Origin: Deroplatys truncata
Lineage: Eukaryota; Arthropoda; Insecta; Mantodea; Mantidae
Length of the DNA stretch: 64,000 bases
Direction: 5' to 3'
NCBI GenBank assembly: GCA_030765065.1
Contig: CM060976.1
Location: 60,124,539-60,188,538, forward strand
A program made the position numbers and the translations under genes. The notes below the pieces were generated by a model. That model saw only the letters and a program-made list of their open reading frames with translations. It was not told where the DNA came from and searched no databases. Of this stretch, positions 11,147-22,822 are shown piece after piece. How positions within the stretch are numbered: the stretch's first letter is position 1; each line of letters opens with the position of its first letter.

Positions 11147-11971
11147 ACTTTCTCTACTACGTATAGTAAGTAGCGGAAGTATTGTATTCCACCCAAAAAT
11201 TCGATACCGAGATTTCGCCGGAAGTACAGGTTTTGAATGCCTCCTAAATCCAAATTAAACATTTTTGGAAGTATGTGTGCGCGTGCTTGTGCGCGTGTAT
11301 GTATGTGAACAGCATAGCTCAAAAACGAAAAGCTGGATAAATACCAAAGTTGGTATTTAGGTTCAATATTTTCCAAAGATGCGACCGGAAAATTTTCAAC
11401 AAAATCCTCCCACCTCAAACTACCTTTTTTTTGTTTTCTGAAACATACCTGTAACGATTTTTGTTAAAATACCACAAATGAAATATATACATGACAAATA
11501 AAATGTACATCTAGAATTAGAAGGATCTTCATTTGGAAGAAATTTTGTATAATCTTGTATAACTGCTAAACGTTAAGCGATAGACGAAATTGTAGTACAC
11601 AAAAAATGTAGATCCCTTTAAAATACACAGTTTATTTAAAATAAGTTTTTTGTGGCATAATCCAGTTCTAAGGTATCCGTTATTAAAGGTTCGAATGGTT
11701 CACTTCTTGATCATTCTTTAAAGTCCTTCCAACATTCGGTTGTTTCTCGCGATTGCATGAAAACAGTATGGAATTTTTAAGGTCAGCGTATAGCGCCGTA
11801 TTATTAAAACATTTGACTATCGCTGTTCTCTTTGTATCTGTAATGAAATGTGTAATGTAGCTTTATTTAAATTAAAATGTAGTATAGAAAAATAAGCTTT
11901 AGTAAGAATAAATTGTATAACCACTAATCAAATATAGAGGGTAGGGAAATCATGTGAACGTATCACATCAG
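11147..11971 (+). repeat. ACTTTCTC-family repeat, complete copy
   Basis: Begins ACTTTCTCTACTACGTATAG and ends ATCACATCAG, about 825 bp. Both sides carry ATTTTT (11141-11146 and 11972-11977), the same flank as other copies, consistent with a 6-bp target duplication. The internal TGTGCGCGTGTATG tract and the AGCTCAAAAACG block are at the family positions. The minus-strand ORF across it (11047-11418) is a shadow. No coding capacity is seen. Confidence 0.85.
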
Positions 11972-11977
11972 ATTTTT

Positions 11978-12197
11978 TACCAAGCGATTGTAGCCCTTTA
12001 TATTTACGTATTCATGGCCACAGGTGTTATAGATGTTGTAATTTATTTATTTGACTAAGTTATTACTCCATGATCCATGTCAGAGAGGAAATCAACGAAT
12101 AATATGTAAACTCTCTATTTTTCTTTTTTTATTTATTTTATGAGGCCGTGAAAGGCTAAGTAATTACGGTGTTGACAATATTCCACCCATTACGATA
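11978..12197. other. No recognisable feature
   Basis: AT-rich spacer. Confidence 0.5.
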
Positions 12198-12352
12198 ATG
12201 GTTGAAAAGGATATAGTTGGTTTAATACCTAAACCTGTAAAATGGGGCGGAATTTCAAATTTTAAGCTAGACAGTAATTTTCGCCTTATGCCAAAGGTTA
12301 TCTGTTCCAAGTTTGGTCGAAATCGGTGCAATAGTATAGAAGCCTATAAGGA

Positions 12353-12388
<36 letters not shown>

Positions 12389-12400
12389 ACACTGACTTTT
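12198..12400 (+). repeat. Probable LINE 3'-end remnant with (AC)n tail
   Basis: Contains TCCAAGTTTGGTCGAAATCG followed by GTGCAATAGT, AGAAGCC and a CA-rich tract, the order seen at the 3' ends of several arthropod RTE-type LINEs and their SINE partners. No coding sequence is left. The assignment rests on general resemblance only. Confidence 0.3.
12356..12386. repeat. (AC)n microsatellite
   Basis: About 15 uninterrupted AC units at the end of the LINE-like remnant. Confidence 0.95.
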
Positions 12401-12484
12401 ATATATTAAGTTTAACACATGTGTTAATGTTCATGGAAATCCCTAAAATACTCTAGACGCTCTCGAAATTCAAGTCAGCTGAGT

Positions 12485-12545
12485 TAATGTTGATACATCG
12501 ACGTTTCGGGAGCGTGCATCTCTTCCATCTTCAGGATGCTGAATG
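12485..12545 (-). other. CTGAAGA...GAAACG motif (common retroelement signature)
   Basis: The minus strand reads CTGAAGATGG, about 14 bases, then CCCGAAACGTCG. This pairing of CTGA and GAAAC blocks around a weak hairpin is widespread in invertebrate retroelement remnants and superficially resembles a hammerhead ribozyme core. A closing third stem is not evident here. Confidence 0.25.
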
Positions 12546-12565
12546 ACTGATCGGGTGAAATGGCC

Positions 12566-12708
12566 TGTGTATGTATGTATGTATGTATGTATGTATGTGT
12601 GTATGTATGTATGTATGTATGTATGCACGTATGTATGTATGTGTGTACGTATGTATGTATGTATGTATGTATGTATGTATGTGTGTGTGTGTGTGCGTGC
12701 GTGTGTCG
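12566..12708. repeat. (GTAT)n tetranucleotide array with GT/GC end
   Basis: About 140 bp of GTAT units with scattered GTGT, GCAC and GTAC variants, ending in a GTGTGTGCGTGC run. ORFs rich in Met-Tyr-Val-Cys or Thr-His are artefacts of this array. Confidence 0.95.
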
Positions 12709-12709
12709 A

Positions 12710-13989
12710 CGCGGTGGCTAGCACATGCCCTTAAAACTAAATTTTCATAGAAAGGTATTCTGGTTAAAATCTTAAAAGTTATACTAAAAGTACGAGTTAA
12801 ACCACTGATAAACGTTATACTCAATTTAAATTTTTTATACATTTTAATATTGAAATAGTTAAAATAATTACGAAAAATTGTATTTGAGAAAATCCCTAGC
12901 GGTATGCGATGGAAGATTCACATTCAAAGCATTTAGCAATGTAGGTTAACTGCAGGCGGCTTTTTATTGCTTTTTATTCTACATAAATTTACTTATACTA
13001 GTCATAACTTATTCCACCATGTTTAAAATAGTAATTACAGGTAAAATGGAGCAGAAAATCTGTCTTCAAATCCCAATAAGAACAAATCAACATTAGTTTT
13101 GATGAAACACAAATGTGTTTCTAAAATTATTATATTGATTGTTTTCCAGGAAAACTATATTTACATTTTCTGAAGTTTTATGACAACATAAATCAATTCC
13201 AAAGGATTTTGGTTGACAGAACAAATTAATATTTGTGAATTTTATCACTAAAAGCTGTCTCTCTTTCTCTCTCCCTCTTTCCACTTTCACCTCCCGCCCT
13301 CTCCCCCCTCTACTTCAGAAGCGTTTTCACCGTTACCTTCATTAATTATTTGGTAACGCTTAAGGGTTCTTAGAATCCAATTTTTCAGCCAACAATTATG
13401 AAAATATGGATTTTTCAGTTTTTGCAATAAGTAATTCCCTACAATGAAGGTCAGTTATATACATATGATTTTCTATCAAGGTTCATTTTTATGTATTTTT
13501 AAGATATTTTAAAAAAGAAAATAAACTGCACAACCCTTTAAATACATGCTATTTCGCTAAAGCCTCGAGTTTTCTCAAAATTAGGTATATATTTTTTCAT
13601 TAATGAGTGTATCCCTTACGTCATATTTTCTCATTCAGTCTGCAAAAATTGTCACAAATGCTAAACATTAATGCATAATATCATTAGGATGCTTTTCTAT
13701 TTTAAAACTTTTGGACATAATTATTTAATTTACTCCAAATTATGAAAAAGTTTTGGATTTAAAATAATTCAATACTGTAAACGTTATTATTTCACTACTA
13801 CGTATCTATAAGAATAATCATTTTCATTTTGCTGGTATATAAATGCTTAAGAACCAAAGTAATAGAAAATACATAGAAATTGTATCCTCCTGACAGTATT
13901 AAAACCATGACGGCAATTATTTTAGACTGTTTCCATGTTTACTTCAAGAGAAACGTTTGACAAAAATATTGTGACTTGTGCACTTCAAC
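12710..13989. other. No gene; one pyrimidine run
   Basis: AT-rich. A CT-rich tract lies at about 13255-13315. No coding sequence recognised. Confidence 0.5.
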
Positions 13990-14039
13990 GTTACTCTTCT
14001 CCCTTTATAACAGACTGTTCAAACTCTGCTCGGCTGAGT

Positions 14040-14660
14040 CCGAGTACTCGCGTGTACGTAGCCACAGTGCTCATAACCCGCCTCGAGGGGGCCAATTTTG
14101 CCCGCTCCCATGCACTGGACGTTATTCTAGTCGGCGAAACATTTCTCCGCCCCGAAAACCGCTTCCGCCTTCCGGGCTACGTCTGCCACAGAACGGATCG
14201 CCAGGGTCGTCCAGGAGACGGCACGGCGGTCCTTGTGCGGCAGAACGTGGTCCACCGCCCAATCCAGCTACCACCTCTTCAAACCATAGAGGCCACAGGT
14301 ATATGTGTGGACATCGACGGAACGGAGGTTTTGCTTGTCTCCGTGTACCACCCTCCACGTAGGCAGTTTGCGCCCAACGACTACCTTACACTCCTATCCC
14401 TACATCCCAGTGCAATTCTAGCCGGCGACTTCAATGCCAAACATCCGCGTTGCCATTGCGGCCGCAGGACGGACGCCAGAGGCAATACAATAATTCGCCT
14501 GATCGACACGGATCCACTGCTTGAAGTGCAGGGTCCCTGGCAACCCACACACCATCCGCGAGGTGGAGGACTGCCCTCAGTCATCGACTTCGCGATCACC
14601 AAGCACTTCCCATACCATCTCACCCTCACATCAATCAACGCATTACATTCCGACCTATAA
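14040..14660 (+). pseudogene. Jockey LINE endonuclease domain
   Basis: The frame reads SHALDVILVGETFLRP (catalytic Glu in the SET-like motif), then LPGYVCHRTDRQGRPGDGTA, AVLVRQ, VSVYHPP, AILAGDFNAKH (GDFNAKH is the metal-binding Asp/Asn motif) and PSVIDFAI. The final SDH box is split: frame 0 ends at NALHSDL and the continuing YNPVLAEI is in the next frame, so a frameshift falls near 14655. The endonuclease nicks target DNA for target-primed reverse transcription. The N-terminal motif is worn (VYVATVLITRLEG). Confidence 0.8.
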
Positions 14661-15060
14661 TCCCGTGTTGGCAGAAATCAACCCCAGGGTTGCCAGCCAC
14701 GACTGCTCGTCTCGAACCCGAGAAGTTGACTGGGTAGGCGTTAGGAATTGCCTTCGCACTTCCATTCCACCGAACCCTAGAATCACAGACATCCCATCCT
14801 TGGAGGCAGCGGTCTCTTCCTTTACCTCCATAGTGACGCAAACTACACACAAGCTTACAGTCTTTGCTCCAGCCCCCCCCTACATCCAGACGTCCTTCCA
14901 GTGGACCTTGTTCTCATCCGCCGTTCCTGGGCTGCACGGAGACTGTACCAGCGTCACCGCACGCCGCACAACCGGGCGCTCTTAAGGCGCCGACGCTGAC
15001 AGGTCCGTCTCCGACTACGCGAGCACCACGCGCAACCGTCGTGGCCAACACACCTCCCCT

Positions 15061-16613
15061 CTCCAAGGCACCCAAGGCCAAAGTAAATGTGTTTGCAGAC
15101 TACCTTGAACGTACCTTACGTCCGAGAGATGACTCCCAGGACGACATCTTTTCCGAGTACGTCCGTCGGGAGGTACGCCGACATTGTCGCCCCCCGATGA
15201 CGCGGATCGGCTACCCATCATTCGTACGAGCGAGCTCCATGGCGCACTCCTGCGTCTCAAACCCAAAAAGGCGGCCGGACCTGACGGGCTAACCCCTCTC
15301 ATGCTCCGACACCTTACATTAAACGCCGTGCTCTTTCTTACCCACGTGCTCAACATGTGTCTCACTCTGGGTCACTTTCCACGATAGTGGCGAGAGCCCC
15401 GGGTGATATTCATCTTGAAACCGGGGAAAGACCTGGTACATCCTTCCAACTACCGATCCATTAGCCTCCTTTCGACCCTCTCGAAAGTTCTCGAGAGGAT
15501 GATTCTCAACCGCTTGTCCCCACTTTTGGGAGACATTCATGCCATCCCGAACCACCAGTTTGGATTTCGTCCTGGACATTCGACATCCCAGCAGCTGCTG
15601 AGAGTGGTGGAGAGGGACTCCCGGTTTCCAGGAGGGTTGCTTCACGGCCGCGGTATCGCTGGATGTCGAAAAGGCCTTCTCAACGACATGGTATTCGGGT
15701 CTCCTATACAAACTCATCCAACTGGGATTACCAACACAGATGATCAACATTATACACAGCTTCCTCCGACACCGCACGTTTAAAGCTACAGTCGCGGGGA
15801 AAACCTCTACACTTAGGCCAGTTAGAGGCGGAGTTCCCGAAGTCTCTGTATTATCCCCCACGCTTTTCAGCATCTTTATGGCAAATTTTTCAACACAGCA
15901 GCAGGTCGAAATGACCCAGTATGCTGACGACGTGCTGCTGTACTGCTCAAACAAAATCCTCCTCAGAGCCTTCAACCCCATACAGAGACCACCTCCGCCT
16001 CATCCAACAGTGGTGCCGGCGTTGGCGCATGTCCGTAAACGCGGACAAGAATCACGCCATGTTGCTTACTAAGCGCCACATCCCCGCAGACTGCCCCACA
16101 TTTCAATTCCGAGGTCGAAGAATTGAATGGAGAAATTCTATTACCTACCTGGGGGTGAAGTTGGACAAAGATCTAACCTTTCGCAAGCACATCCGTGATG
16201 TCTCGGCCCGGGCGCAGGGGGAAATTGCCTCCTTGTACCCGATGCTGAGATCTGGGATGCCTGTTCGCTTAAATCTACACCTTTTTCGAGCGCTGGTAAT
16301 CCCCCTTATGCTGTATGCCTGCGAGGTCTGGGGTATGGCCTCAGACAGCTGGCTGCTATGTCTACAACGGGCGCAGAATAGGGGACTCCGGTCCATCTAC
16401 TCTGTCGGCCGCTCCTTCCCCGTGAGACCACTGCATGAAGCCTCGTCTCTTCCCTATGTGGAAGATGAAATAAGGCGCCGGGCTACAAAATTCTACGCAA
16501 GCTTGCCAAATCATCAGAGCATCCTGGTCAGATCTCTTGGGGATTACGACCCTAGAACTCGCCGTCTTCGGGGCCATCGGGTTCCCCGCATGGCATGCGG
16601 GCATATCGGATAA
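15061..16613 (+). pseudogene. Jockey LINE reverse transcriptase and C-terminus
   Basis: Segments in three frames follow the Jockey order. FADYLERTL begins near 15090, LKPKKAAGPDGLTPLMLRHL near 15256, then NYRSISLLSTLSKVLERM and NHQFGFRPGHST in the same frame. An in-frame TAG at 15385-15387 sits where Gln is usual before W.E. After a shift near 15700 come RGGVPE.SVLSPTLFSIFM and QYADDVLLY, the catalytic box. Another shift near 15990 leads to a 230-codon ORF with MSVNADKNHAML, SITYLGVKLDKDLTF and LMLYACEVWG, the C-terminal region of Jockey ORF2. The enzyme would copy element RNA into DNA at the nick; this copy cannot. Confidence 0.8.
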
Positions 16614-16774
16614 CCGAGTGGAAACACCAACAGCAGCAAAAGCTGACCTCCATTGTAATCCAATCCAAGAGATGATTGGTCTCAAAATTAACCCAAACCA
16701 ACTAAAGAAAATTGAAAAATTAAAACACATTCACCAGGTTGCATAAGGGATTACTGTACCCTAAAAGGCAGATG

Positions 16775-18620
16775 TCGAGGAGTAATATGCTACCTCCCTT
16801 CTTTCTACTCAATTTAAAACAAAACCGTCATCCTAAAACACCATTCCTTAAAATAGTTTTCCTTTAGTAAAACCATATTGAGGGCGGGTACACAGCAAAT
16901 TCACTCAGACTAAAACTTAGCCTGCCAGCAGCTCGTCGTCGTCGTGTTAGCCAATACTTCACTCGGCGAAGATCATAGCGCAAGTGCTTGCGCTTCCTGC
17001 CACTTATTCCAACATTATGTTCAGCCGTGACGTCAGCATTTCTCCAATGCCGAACTGTATTGCATGATGCAGGCAGATTCCTACGACTAGTGAATACTTA
17101 GCTGCTCTCTGGCACGCACCCAAGCTGGAGCAGCCTGCTCTGCAAGGTCGAGTCGCTAATCGTGTTATATTAGGCTAGCCTCTAGTTGTTTGGCAATCGC
17201 AGAAGAATTCATTAAGAGAGGTTACTTTCGACACCTTCGTTTAATACATCCAGTATAACACCCTTTATTGGTCCGTATTTGTCTATTGCGATTTGTTTCA
17301 ATCCAGGTATAGATACACGTGATAAGGGTAACTAGTAATGGGAGGAAACTAGTGTTAGTTATGTACGTTTTTTTCTGCTCCAGTGTGTACACAGATGTGC
17401 ATAAAATTTGGCCAATAATGGAGCGCAGCTGTTTGTGCTGGAATTAGTAAACCTTCTCACCCTTTGCCATCGTGACTCCCTCTGTTCCTTGAGCATAATT
17501 CTACCCAGTGATTTAGCAGAGTACTTCACCTCCCCCAGTATATGGCTGAGCTCTCGAAGGGTAACAAATTAATTGTCCATGTTCTGAATAACAAAGTACC
17601 GTTAAGGCAATGCTTCAATGAATTTAACGCAAAAGTAAAATGTAATATAATAAAATGTAGAAATAAATACAGCAAGTACAGTTTTTCTTTTTTTCTTTTA
17701 ATAAGCCTTGTATTTTCATGCCATACTATCGTTTTCATATTGCCGTTCGATGGCGACAAAAACTAAACTTTCGTCTCCATATCGCCTATGAAAGCTCTCA
17801 TATAAGTATTGTAGCTGTCATCCAGTTTAACGACACATGCAAATTACTCTTCACCCTTGCTCTAGAAGGCCGAATTATGTTGCATTGGTTAAAGCTTTCT
17901 TTATGTACTGGTCACAGGGAAACTCTAAGAGGTGTTATCCGAACCACTCTTTCGTTTCATATCGATTATAACATCATTCATTGGTTAGTTGTTACGTTCA
18001 TGAATTGTTTTTAGACCAGTCACATAGCGAACTATACCGGTTGGTTAGTTACTTGGAAACCTTGCAGAGGGAAAACACTACTACGATCTAGGAGAATGGG
18101 ACTCTTTTGTATGCACATCAATGTACGTAGGAAAGGAAAGTAAAAGGTATACTATTATATACATAGATTTTATTGGAAGTGTAGTATTGCACCTACGTCT
18201 TGTAGTCCAGATTGCAGATCCACGTTTAATTAATTACCTACCGCATATTACAGAAGGGCTGCGCTGTGCAACCAACTGAAGCTTATGGGGGCTCTCTACC
18301 ACGGAGTACAGTTGAATGTCTTTGACGTCTAAGTTACAAGGTAATGAGCGAGCTACGCAGCATATCATGGCTTCAACATGGACTATTAATTATCAAATTC
18401 AAGACGGACACATTTATTTAATTACTTTATGCTTCTGTCATTTTATCGCCGTTGAACAAAACATATCACTTAGTCTTCCTTAATTCATAAACAATTATTT
18501 TGAAATGTTAACCAAGTACTAGAAAGCTTATTTCATAATAATGATTGACTTTCCAGATTTATGTTGTAAATTCTTATTAATAACTATCCAAACACTTTAG
18601 TTAGTATAGAATGGTTAACT
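16775..18620. other. No gene; GC-richer stretch at 16900-17520
   Basis: From about 16900 to 17520 the sequence is richer in GC than its flanks and has a short TCG run and a TGACGTCA-like site, but no domain, tRNA head or repeat partner was found. The ORFs at 17542-18014 are not recognised. Confidence 0.35.
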
Positions 18621-18835
18621 TGCCCGCCTTTGTGGTGTGGGGATAGCGTGTTTGCCTCACATTTAAAAGATCCCGAGTTCGAATCTCGGTTAGGATGAGT
18701 TATCCAGATAAGGTCTTTTACCGAGGTTTCCCCTTCTCCTGCAAGATGGATGTCGAATAATTATAAGCTCTATGTACCTGGGCTCACTTGAACATCATTT
18801 CACCCATTTCATTAATTAAATTAAATTGATTTTTA
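18621..18835 (+). repeat. tRNA-headed SINE, family A (copy 1)
   Basis: The head has GTGGTGTGGGGATAGCGTG and box-B-like GAGTTCGAATCTCG, followed by GTTAGGATGAG, a body with ACCGAGGTTTCCCC, and an ATTAAATTAAATT-type tail. The same element occurs inverted at 37812-38040. It directly abuts a family B SINE. Confidence 0.75.
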
Positions 18836-18837
18836 TT

Positions 18838-19088
18838 TGCGGGCGCTCTTTTACTGCTGTGGTCCTTAGCATCCCATTGTATATTGGGCGTGAAAGACCT
18901 GTAATTTTGCCTCAGGCTTGAGGTTCTTTTACGTGCCATAAACCTATGGGACAACCGGCATTACTTCCCTTCTGAAGGAAGCCATGCTAAGGATTTTTAC
19001 GCCCGAAAAAACCCATCGCCCTCCGCCGGATTTGACCCCGCGACCTCGAGAACTAGAGGCTAGCATGATAACCGCTACACCACGGAAG
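18838..19088 (-). repeat. tRNA-headed SINE, family B (copy 2)
   Basis: On the minus strand the right end gives a tRNA-like head with CTAGAGTT-side arms and box-B-like GAGGTCGCGGGGTCAAATC, then GGCGGAGGGCGATGG and TTCGGGCGTAAAAATCC. The body matches 2708-2920. Lying beside family A in opposite orientation, it was probably a separate insertion. Confidence 0.7.
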
Positions 19089-19089
19089 A

Positions 19090-20339
19090 CGACCACCAAT
19101 TTCGTTTATCGTTCGATATGACCCCAAACCGGTTAAAGGACGTTAAACCTTTTAAAAATGGTTGAATTTCTGAGATATTTTTGTTTTTGAATAAGCCACA
19201 CTATATGTCATTCTTCAAAACTGTATCCTAAACATATTTTTGTGTTCTGTTATGCAAAAATGTTTTACACGGTTTAACTTTTTAATCATATGAATACATA
19301 CGTATATTAGAACCCTTATCTACATATTCCCAACTAACCCTGAAAATTCAATCGCACTGGTGCATTATGGGGAACATTTTATACAACATCCAAATGTGTA
19401 GAAAGTCTAAATTCTAATCTTTAGAAAATTATAATGTAATGTTATAAATACCAGCACCCACATGAACATAGACACCTAAAGTTGATGTGGTATGGCATTC
19501 CATTGTGATTGTGAATATAAAACATCTTATTTAATGTTCCTCTAAGAATTTACCAAAAACAAAGTGACTTCTCTTTCCTTTTTCCCTAAAATTAGCAAGG
19601 ACTGTCATAGATAAAAACGATATAACGATATATCCGAGTTCAAACTAGTATAAGGTCGAAAATGAGAGCGATAGAAGAATTTTACAAATGTTACTATTAC
19701 AATAATTATTTTTAGGTATTTTTCAAATAAATTAGTGCATTTCTATTTGAAACAAAGAAAAAATATACCCATGGAAGGGGTAGAATACGTAAACCTGTGT
19801 ACAAGGAAACTAAAGTAATGATAGAAATTAAAACTTTTGCTTATATTTCGTGACTCATTGTTTCAATTACAGAACGAATAATTAAAACATTATTCAAGTA
19901 TATAACGGAATAGCAGCTCATCTAACTTCTCATTTTCTTCCTCAAGTGTGTCATTTCTTCACAGACAACGCATGAGTTGCAAAAACGCGTGTAGGTACCT
20001 GCTGTCTCTCCTCTTCCGATTTCTCCAGACAGTTGTGCTATCGTGTGCAATGGACAACCTGACGACGCTTTGTACCATGTTTATTTTATTATGTTTTATT
20101 TAATGATTAGATAGAGGTCATACGGCTTAGTTCTTGGTCATTTTATTAAACGCTTAAACAAAGTGATTTTGTTTTATAACATGTACTTGAATCGTTAATT
20201 TAAAATAGTTATATCTTTTAATTGGATTTTTATGTAAACCACGAACTTCAGTTATTCCAATTTTATTTTAGATACATTATTTGTACATTTTTTTACAATA
20301 ATTCACTTATAAACTAACTTATCCTATTTGTACAAATTT
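19090..20339. other. No recognisable feature
   Basis: AT-rich; no coding or repeat signal found. Confidence 0.5.
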
Positions 20340-21010
20340 TCTTTCCAGATATACTACTTCTTTTGCCTGGCACCCTGGCCTTCTGACTCATCTAACCATC
20401 CCTTGCTGCCTTTTATCCCTATTCACCATCCACTTCCTCCTCCGTTTTCCCTTCTGCCTTTCTTATCTCTCTTATCTATTTCTCTTTTACTTTCTTTAGA
20501 AACTCCCCCCATACTCTTATTTTTATTTTCTTCTGTTCTTGTTAACATTTTAACTGCTACTATTTTTCTATCCATTTTTTCCATTTATTCTCCCATACCT
20601 CTCTTCTCCATTCTGCCAACTCTTTACATTCTATTATTTAATGCTCTGTGCTTTCATTACCTCCGCCAAATTCACAAATTCCGTTTTTTTTCTACCTCTT
20701 AGCCCTCTCAGATACAATGATCCTGTTCTCATCCATGCAAACGCTTATTTTTCCGCTCTATTACAATAATCCACATACCCTTCTCTTCCCCATTTCCTTT
20801 TTACTAATCTATAAAACCCTAGTGACTTTTTATTCTCTAAGCTTCCCCAAATCTCTTGTCTTTCTATGTCCTCCACTCTGTTTCTTACTGTTATCCAGAA
20901 GCCATTGCTATTTCTTTCTCCTGCTCTTGAAATATCTCCCATTCCTATCTTCTCCATAATTTTTTCTACCCCTGTCCACCAGCTATTTTCCAATTTAGTA
21001 AATAAGGCTA
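20340..21010 (-). mobile_element. 3' end of a LINE, strongly purine-rich coding strand
   Basis: The plus strand here is almost wholly pyrimidine-rich; its complement codes for a LINE C-terminus. The minus frame from about 21000 reads ENSWWTGVEKIMEKIGMG, then VEDIERQEIWGSLENKKSL, RLVKRKWGREGYVDYCNRAE, a stop, and in shifted frames AWMRTGSLYLRG and ECKELAEWRREVWE. This order (KKS...YR..K..WGRE.Y.D, then LRG, then a Cys-bearing region and EC..L..WR) is the tail seen in several insect LINEs. The upstream parts are absent, so the copy is 5'-truncated near 21010. The plus-strand ORFs rich in Leu, Pro and Ser are shadows. Confidence 0.5.
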
Positions 21011-21104
21011 GCACGTAAGTAGAAAGAAAATAAGAATAGTTTACGTAAGTTTTGCAGCTCCAAGGTAAGCCACATTTTAACCAAACATTCAAATTATTTA
21101 GAGG

Positions 21105-21535
21105 TTGGATTGGATTGTGAAGCGGATGGGATTCGGCACCGATCCAGGAATGAGGATATTGTACAAACGCCACATAAGGGTGCGCTGCGGGGAGGAATGA
21201 GGTGAAGGGCCGGAACCAGGAGTGCCTGCTCAACAATAACAGGGTCCCTATAGTTTTCAGATTGAGACGTACTGGCAGTCGAACAGGCAGACCGGGGAAC
21301 CAGCCCACTCGGGGTTCAACGGCCCCCCCCCCCAAGGAGCGGTTCTTATACCCCAGCAACCAGCCGAAAGCCCAGGGACAGAGAAAGTTCACAGAGGAAA
21401 TCATTTTTCCCTGTCAGGCTGCTCCGAAACACCTTCACGGACACTTGCAACCCTTAAATAGACCAAACAGTGTGAAGGATGAATGTGATGAATTGATTAA
21501 TGGAACGAAACTGAGGAACAGGTAAGTCGGGGGAT
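21105..21535. other. GC-rich segment of unknown origin
   Basis: Higher GC than its surroundings, with a run of about 12 C at 21321-21332. It runs directly into a family E SINE head on its right. It may be an extended or fused SINE body, as other family E copies have variable sequence at this side. No coding domain is recognised. Confidence 0.3.
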
Positions 21536-21539
21536 GAAA

Positions 21540-21660
21540 TAAACCACTTCAGCATTCGCCTGGCGACTCGGGAAAACCATGGGTCGAATGGGCGGTCGCC
21601 GGGAGTCGAAACCGGACCTTCCGAATGCGGACCACAGAAGTTACCACCTGAGACATCCCG
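21540..21660 (-). repeat. SINE family E, head and upper body
   Basis: Contains CAGCATTCGCCTGGCGACTC, then GGAGTCGAAACCGG and the reversed tRNA-like head CCGAATGCGGACC. It matches the blocks at 6130-6260 and 59772-59920. Confidence 0.6.
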
Positions 21661-21661
21661 T

Positions 21662-22822
21662 TAGTTATTTAGGGGTTAGCAAGCAGCATTTGAAAGAGGA
21701 GATTCCATAGATTTTAATAAGCAACAAAGTAAAACACAAAAAGTTATTTCATCCCTTTCCGGACTCCCTAACAAATCATCTTGGTTGTTTACAATTTGAA
21801 ATCATATTTCCCAATAAGAGCTATTCCCTTTAATTGAATCACTGCGACCTTGACGTGACCGGCAAGTGGACAATAAAGTAGCCGGGAGTTTACTTGCCAC
21901 TACCTCGGCACGTAATTACCTTATTCGCTATATAGGGTGGCTGTTTGTACAGTGAAAGTAAGGGGCACGTTCAAGTGTGGCTTGTAAACTACCCCGGTTA
22001 CAACGCCCCCTACTACACTAATTGCACTTGACCTCAACCGCTCAGATTCGCACGAAAGCGTGCTTCATCACAAAAACAGCGGCTCAGTCTTTTGCATGCA
22101 AAACTTTACGTTTCACAAGTGACTGACGTCAAAATGGCTTTCACTTTTCAAGCAGCCCAATATAAACAGCAATAACTGAATGGTCTGAGCATGTCAATAC
22201 CAGCACTATCAGGTTAGCAGATTCAAGTTGTATCGTAATTATTATTCTAGGCAGAGATTTTGTGATACTTTTCATGATAAATACGTGTTATATGTTTTTA
22301 ATGGGAACCCACAATTAGAGTCAATTTAAATTGACCCTAAATGACCATCACAATGTCCCACAAATAAAACACGATTAATGGCATTTACTTTCCCCCATAA
22401 TGTCACGCAATTTTTATACAAGGCATTTCTTTTTACAACGCTTAGTTTTGGAGATATTCTAGTCTCAACTGAAATAGCCCACTCTGTATGTGTTCGGTCT
22501 TATGTTATTTGTTATACCTTGAATACAAAATTTAAAAAGATCTCTTTATTCGCACCACGGTTTTGTGGTTAATGATTAAATTCCAAATGTTTTCGTGCTG
22601 TTCGAGGTCAGGCATATTCCTTGTAACGAAAGCTCTCTTTTCTCTTCACAGTAACGGAAGCAGCAGTCTTAGCAGCAAAGTCTGAATGCGGTTTTTAACA
22701 TCATCTTTGCTTGTAAAGAACGCGAGATATTTCATACATTCCTTTCAAAAACCACATCTTTTTTTTAAATTCACTCTCATTGAAAGGGTAATACGGAGCA
22801 TGCTTTTACTTTCTCTACCGTA
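21662..22822. other. No recognisable feature
   Basis: Mixed composition. No open frame with a known domain and no repeat partner in the window. Confidence 0.45.

Larger units (their letters stand above)
13990..16770 (+). mobile_element. Jockey-clade LINE, 5'-truncated and frameshifted
   Basis: A GC-rich block stands out from AT-rich flanks and holds, in order, an AP-type endonuclease, a linker, a reverse transcriptase with YADD and a C-terminal domain, all plus strand. ORF1 (gag-like) is absent, and the endonuclease starts within its first motif, so the element is truncated at its 5' end as LINE copies often are. Coding frame changes at least four times. The 3' end is set roughly by the return to AT-rich sequence; no clean poly-A or target duplication was found. 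Confidence 0.85.

Noticed and set aside
11147-11971. ACTTTCTC family as a Helitron
   Set aside because: There is no 5' TC and 3' CTRR with adjacent hairpin, and copies appear to duplicate ATTTTT, which Helitrons do not do.
11147-11971. ACTTTCTC family as a standard TIR transposon
   Set aside because: The inverse of the 11-bp start lies about 22 bp inside the other end, so the ends are not symmetric.
12470-12842. Several long ORFs on both strands rich in Thr-His or Met-Tyr-Val-Cys
   Set aside because: They are translations of the (GTAT)n and GT/AC arrays and have no biological signal of their own.
14122-14358. GC-rich minus-strand and alternate-frame ORFs across 13976-16730
   Set aside because: They are shadows of the Jockey LINE coding frames.
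20328-20959. Plus-strand ORFs that look like a Leu/Ser/Pro-rich membrane protein
   Set aside because: They are the complement of a purine-rich LINE C-terminus on the minus strand, which shows recognisable family motifs.
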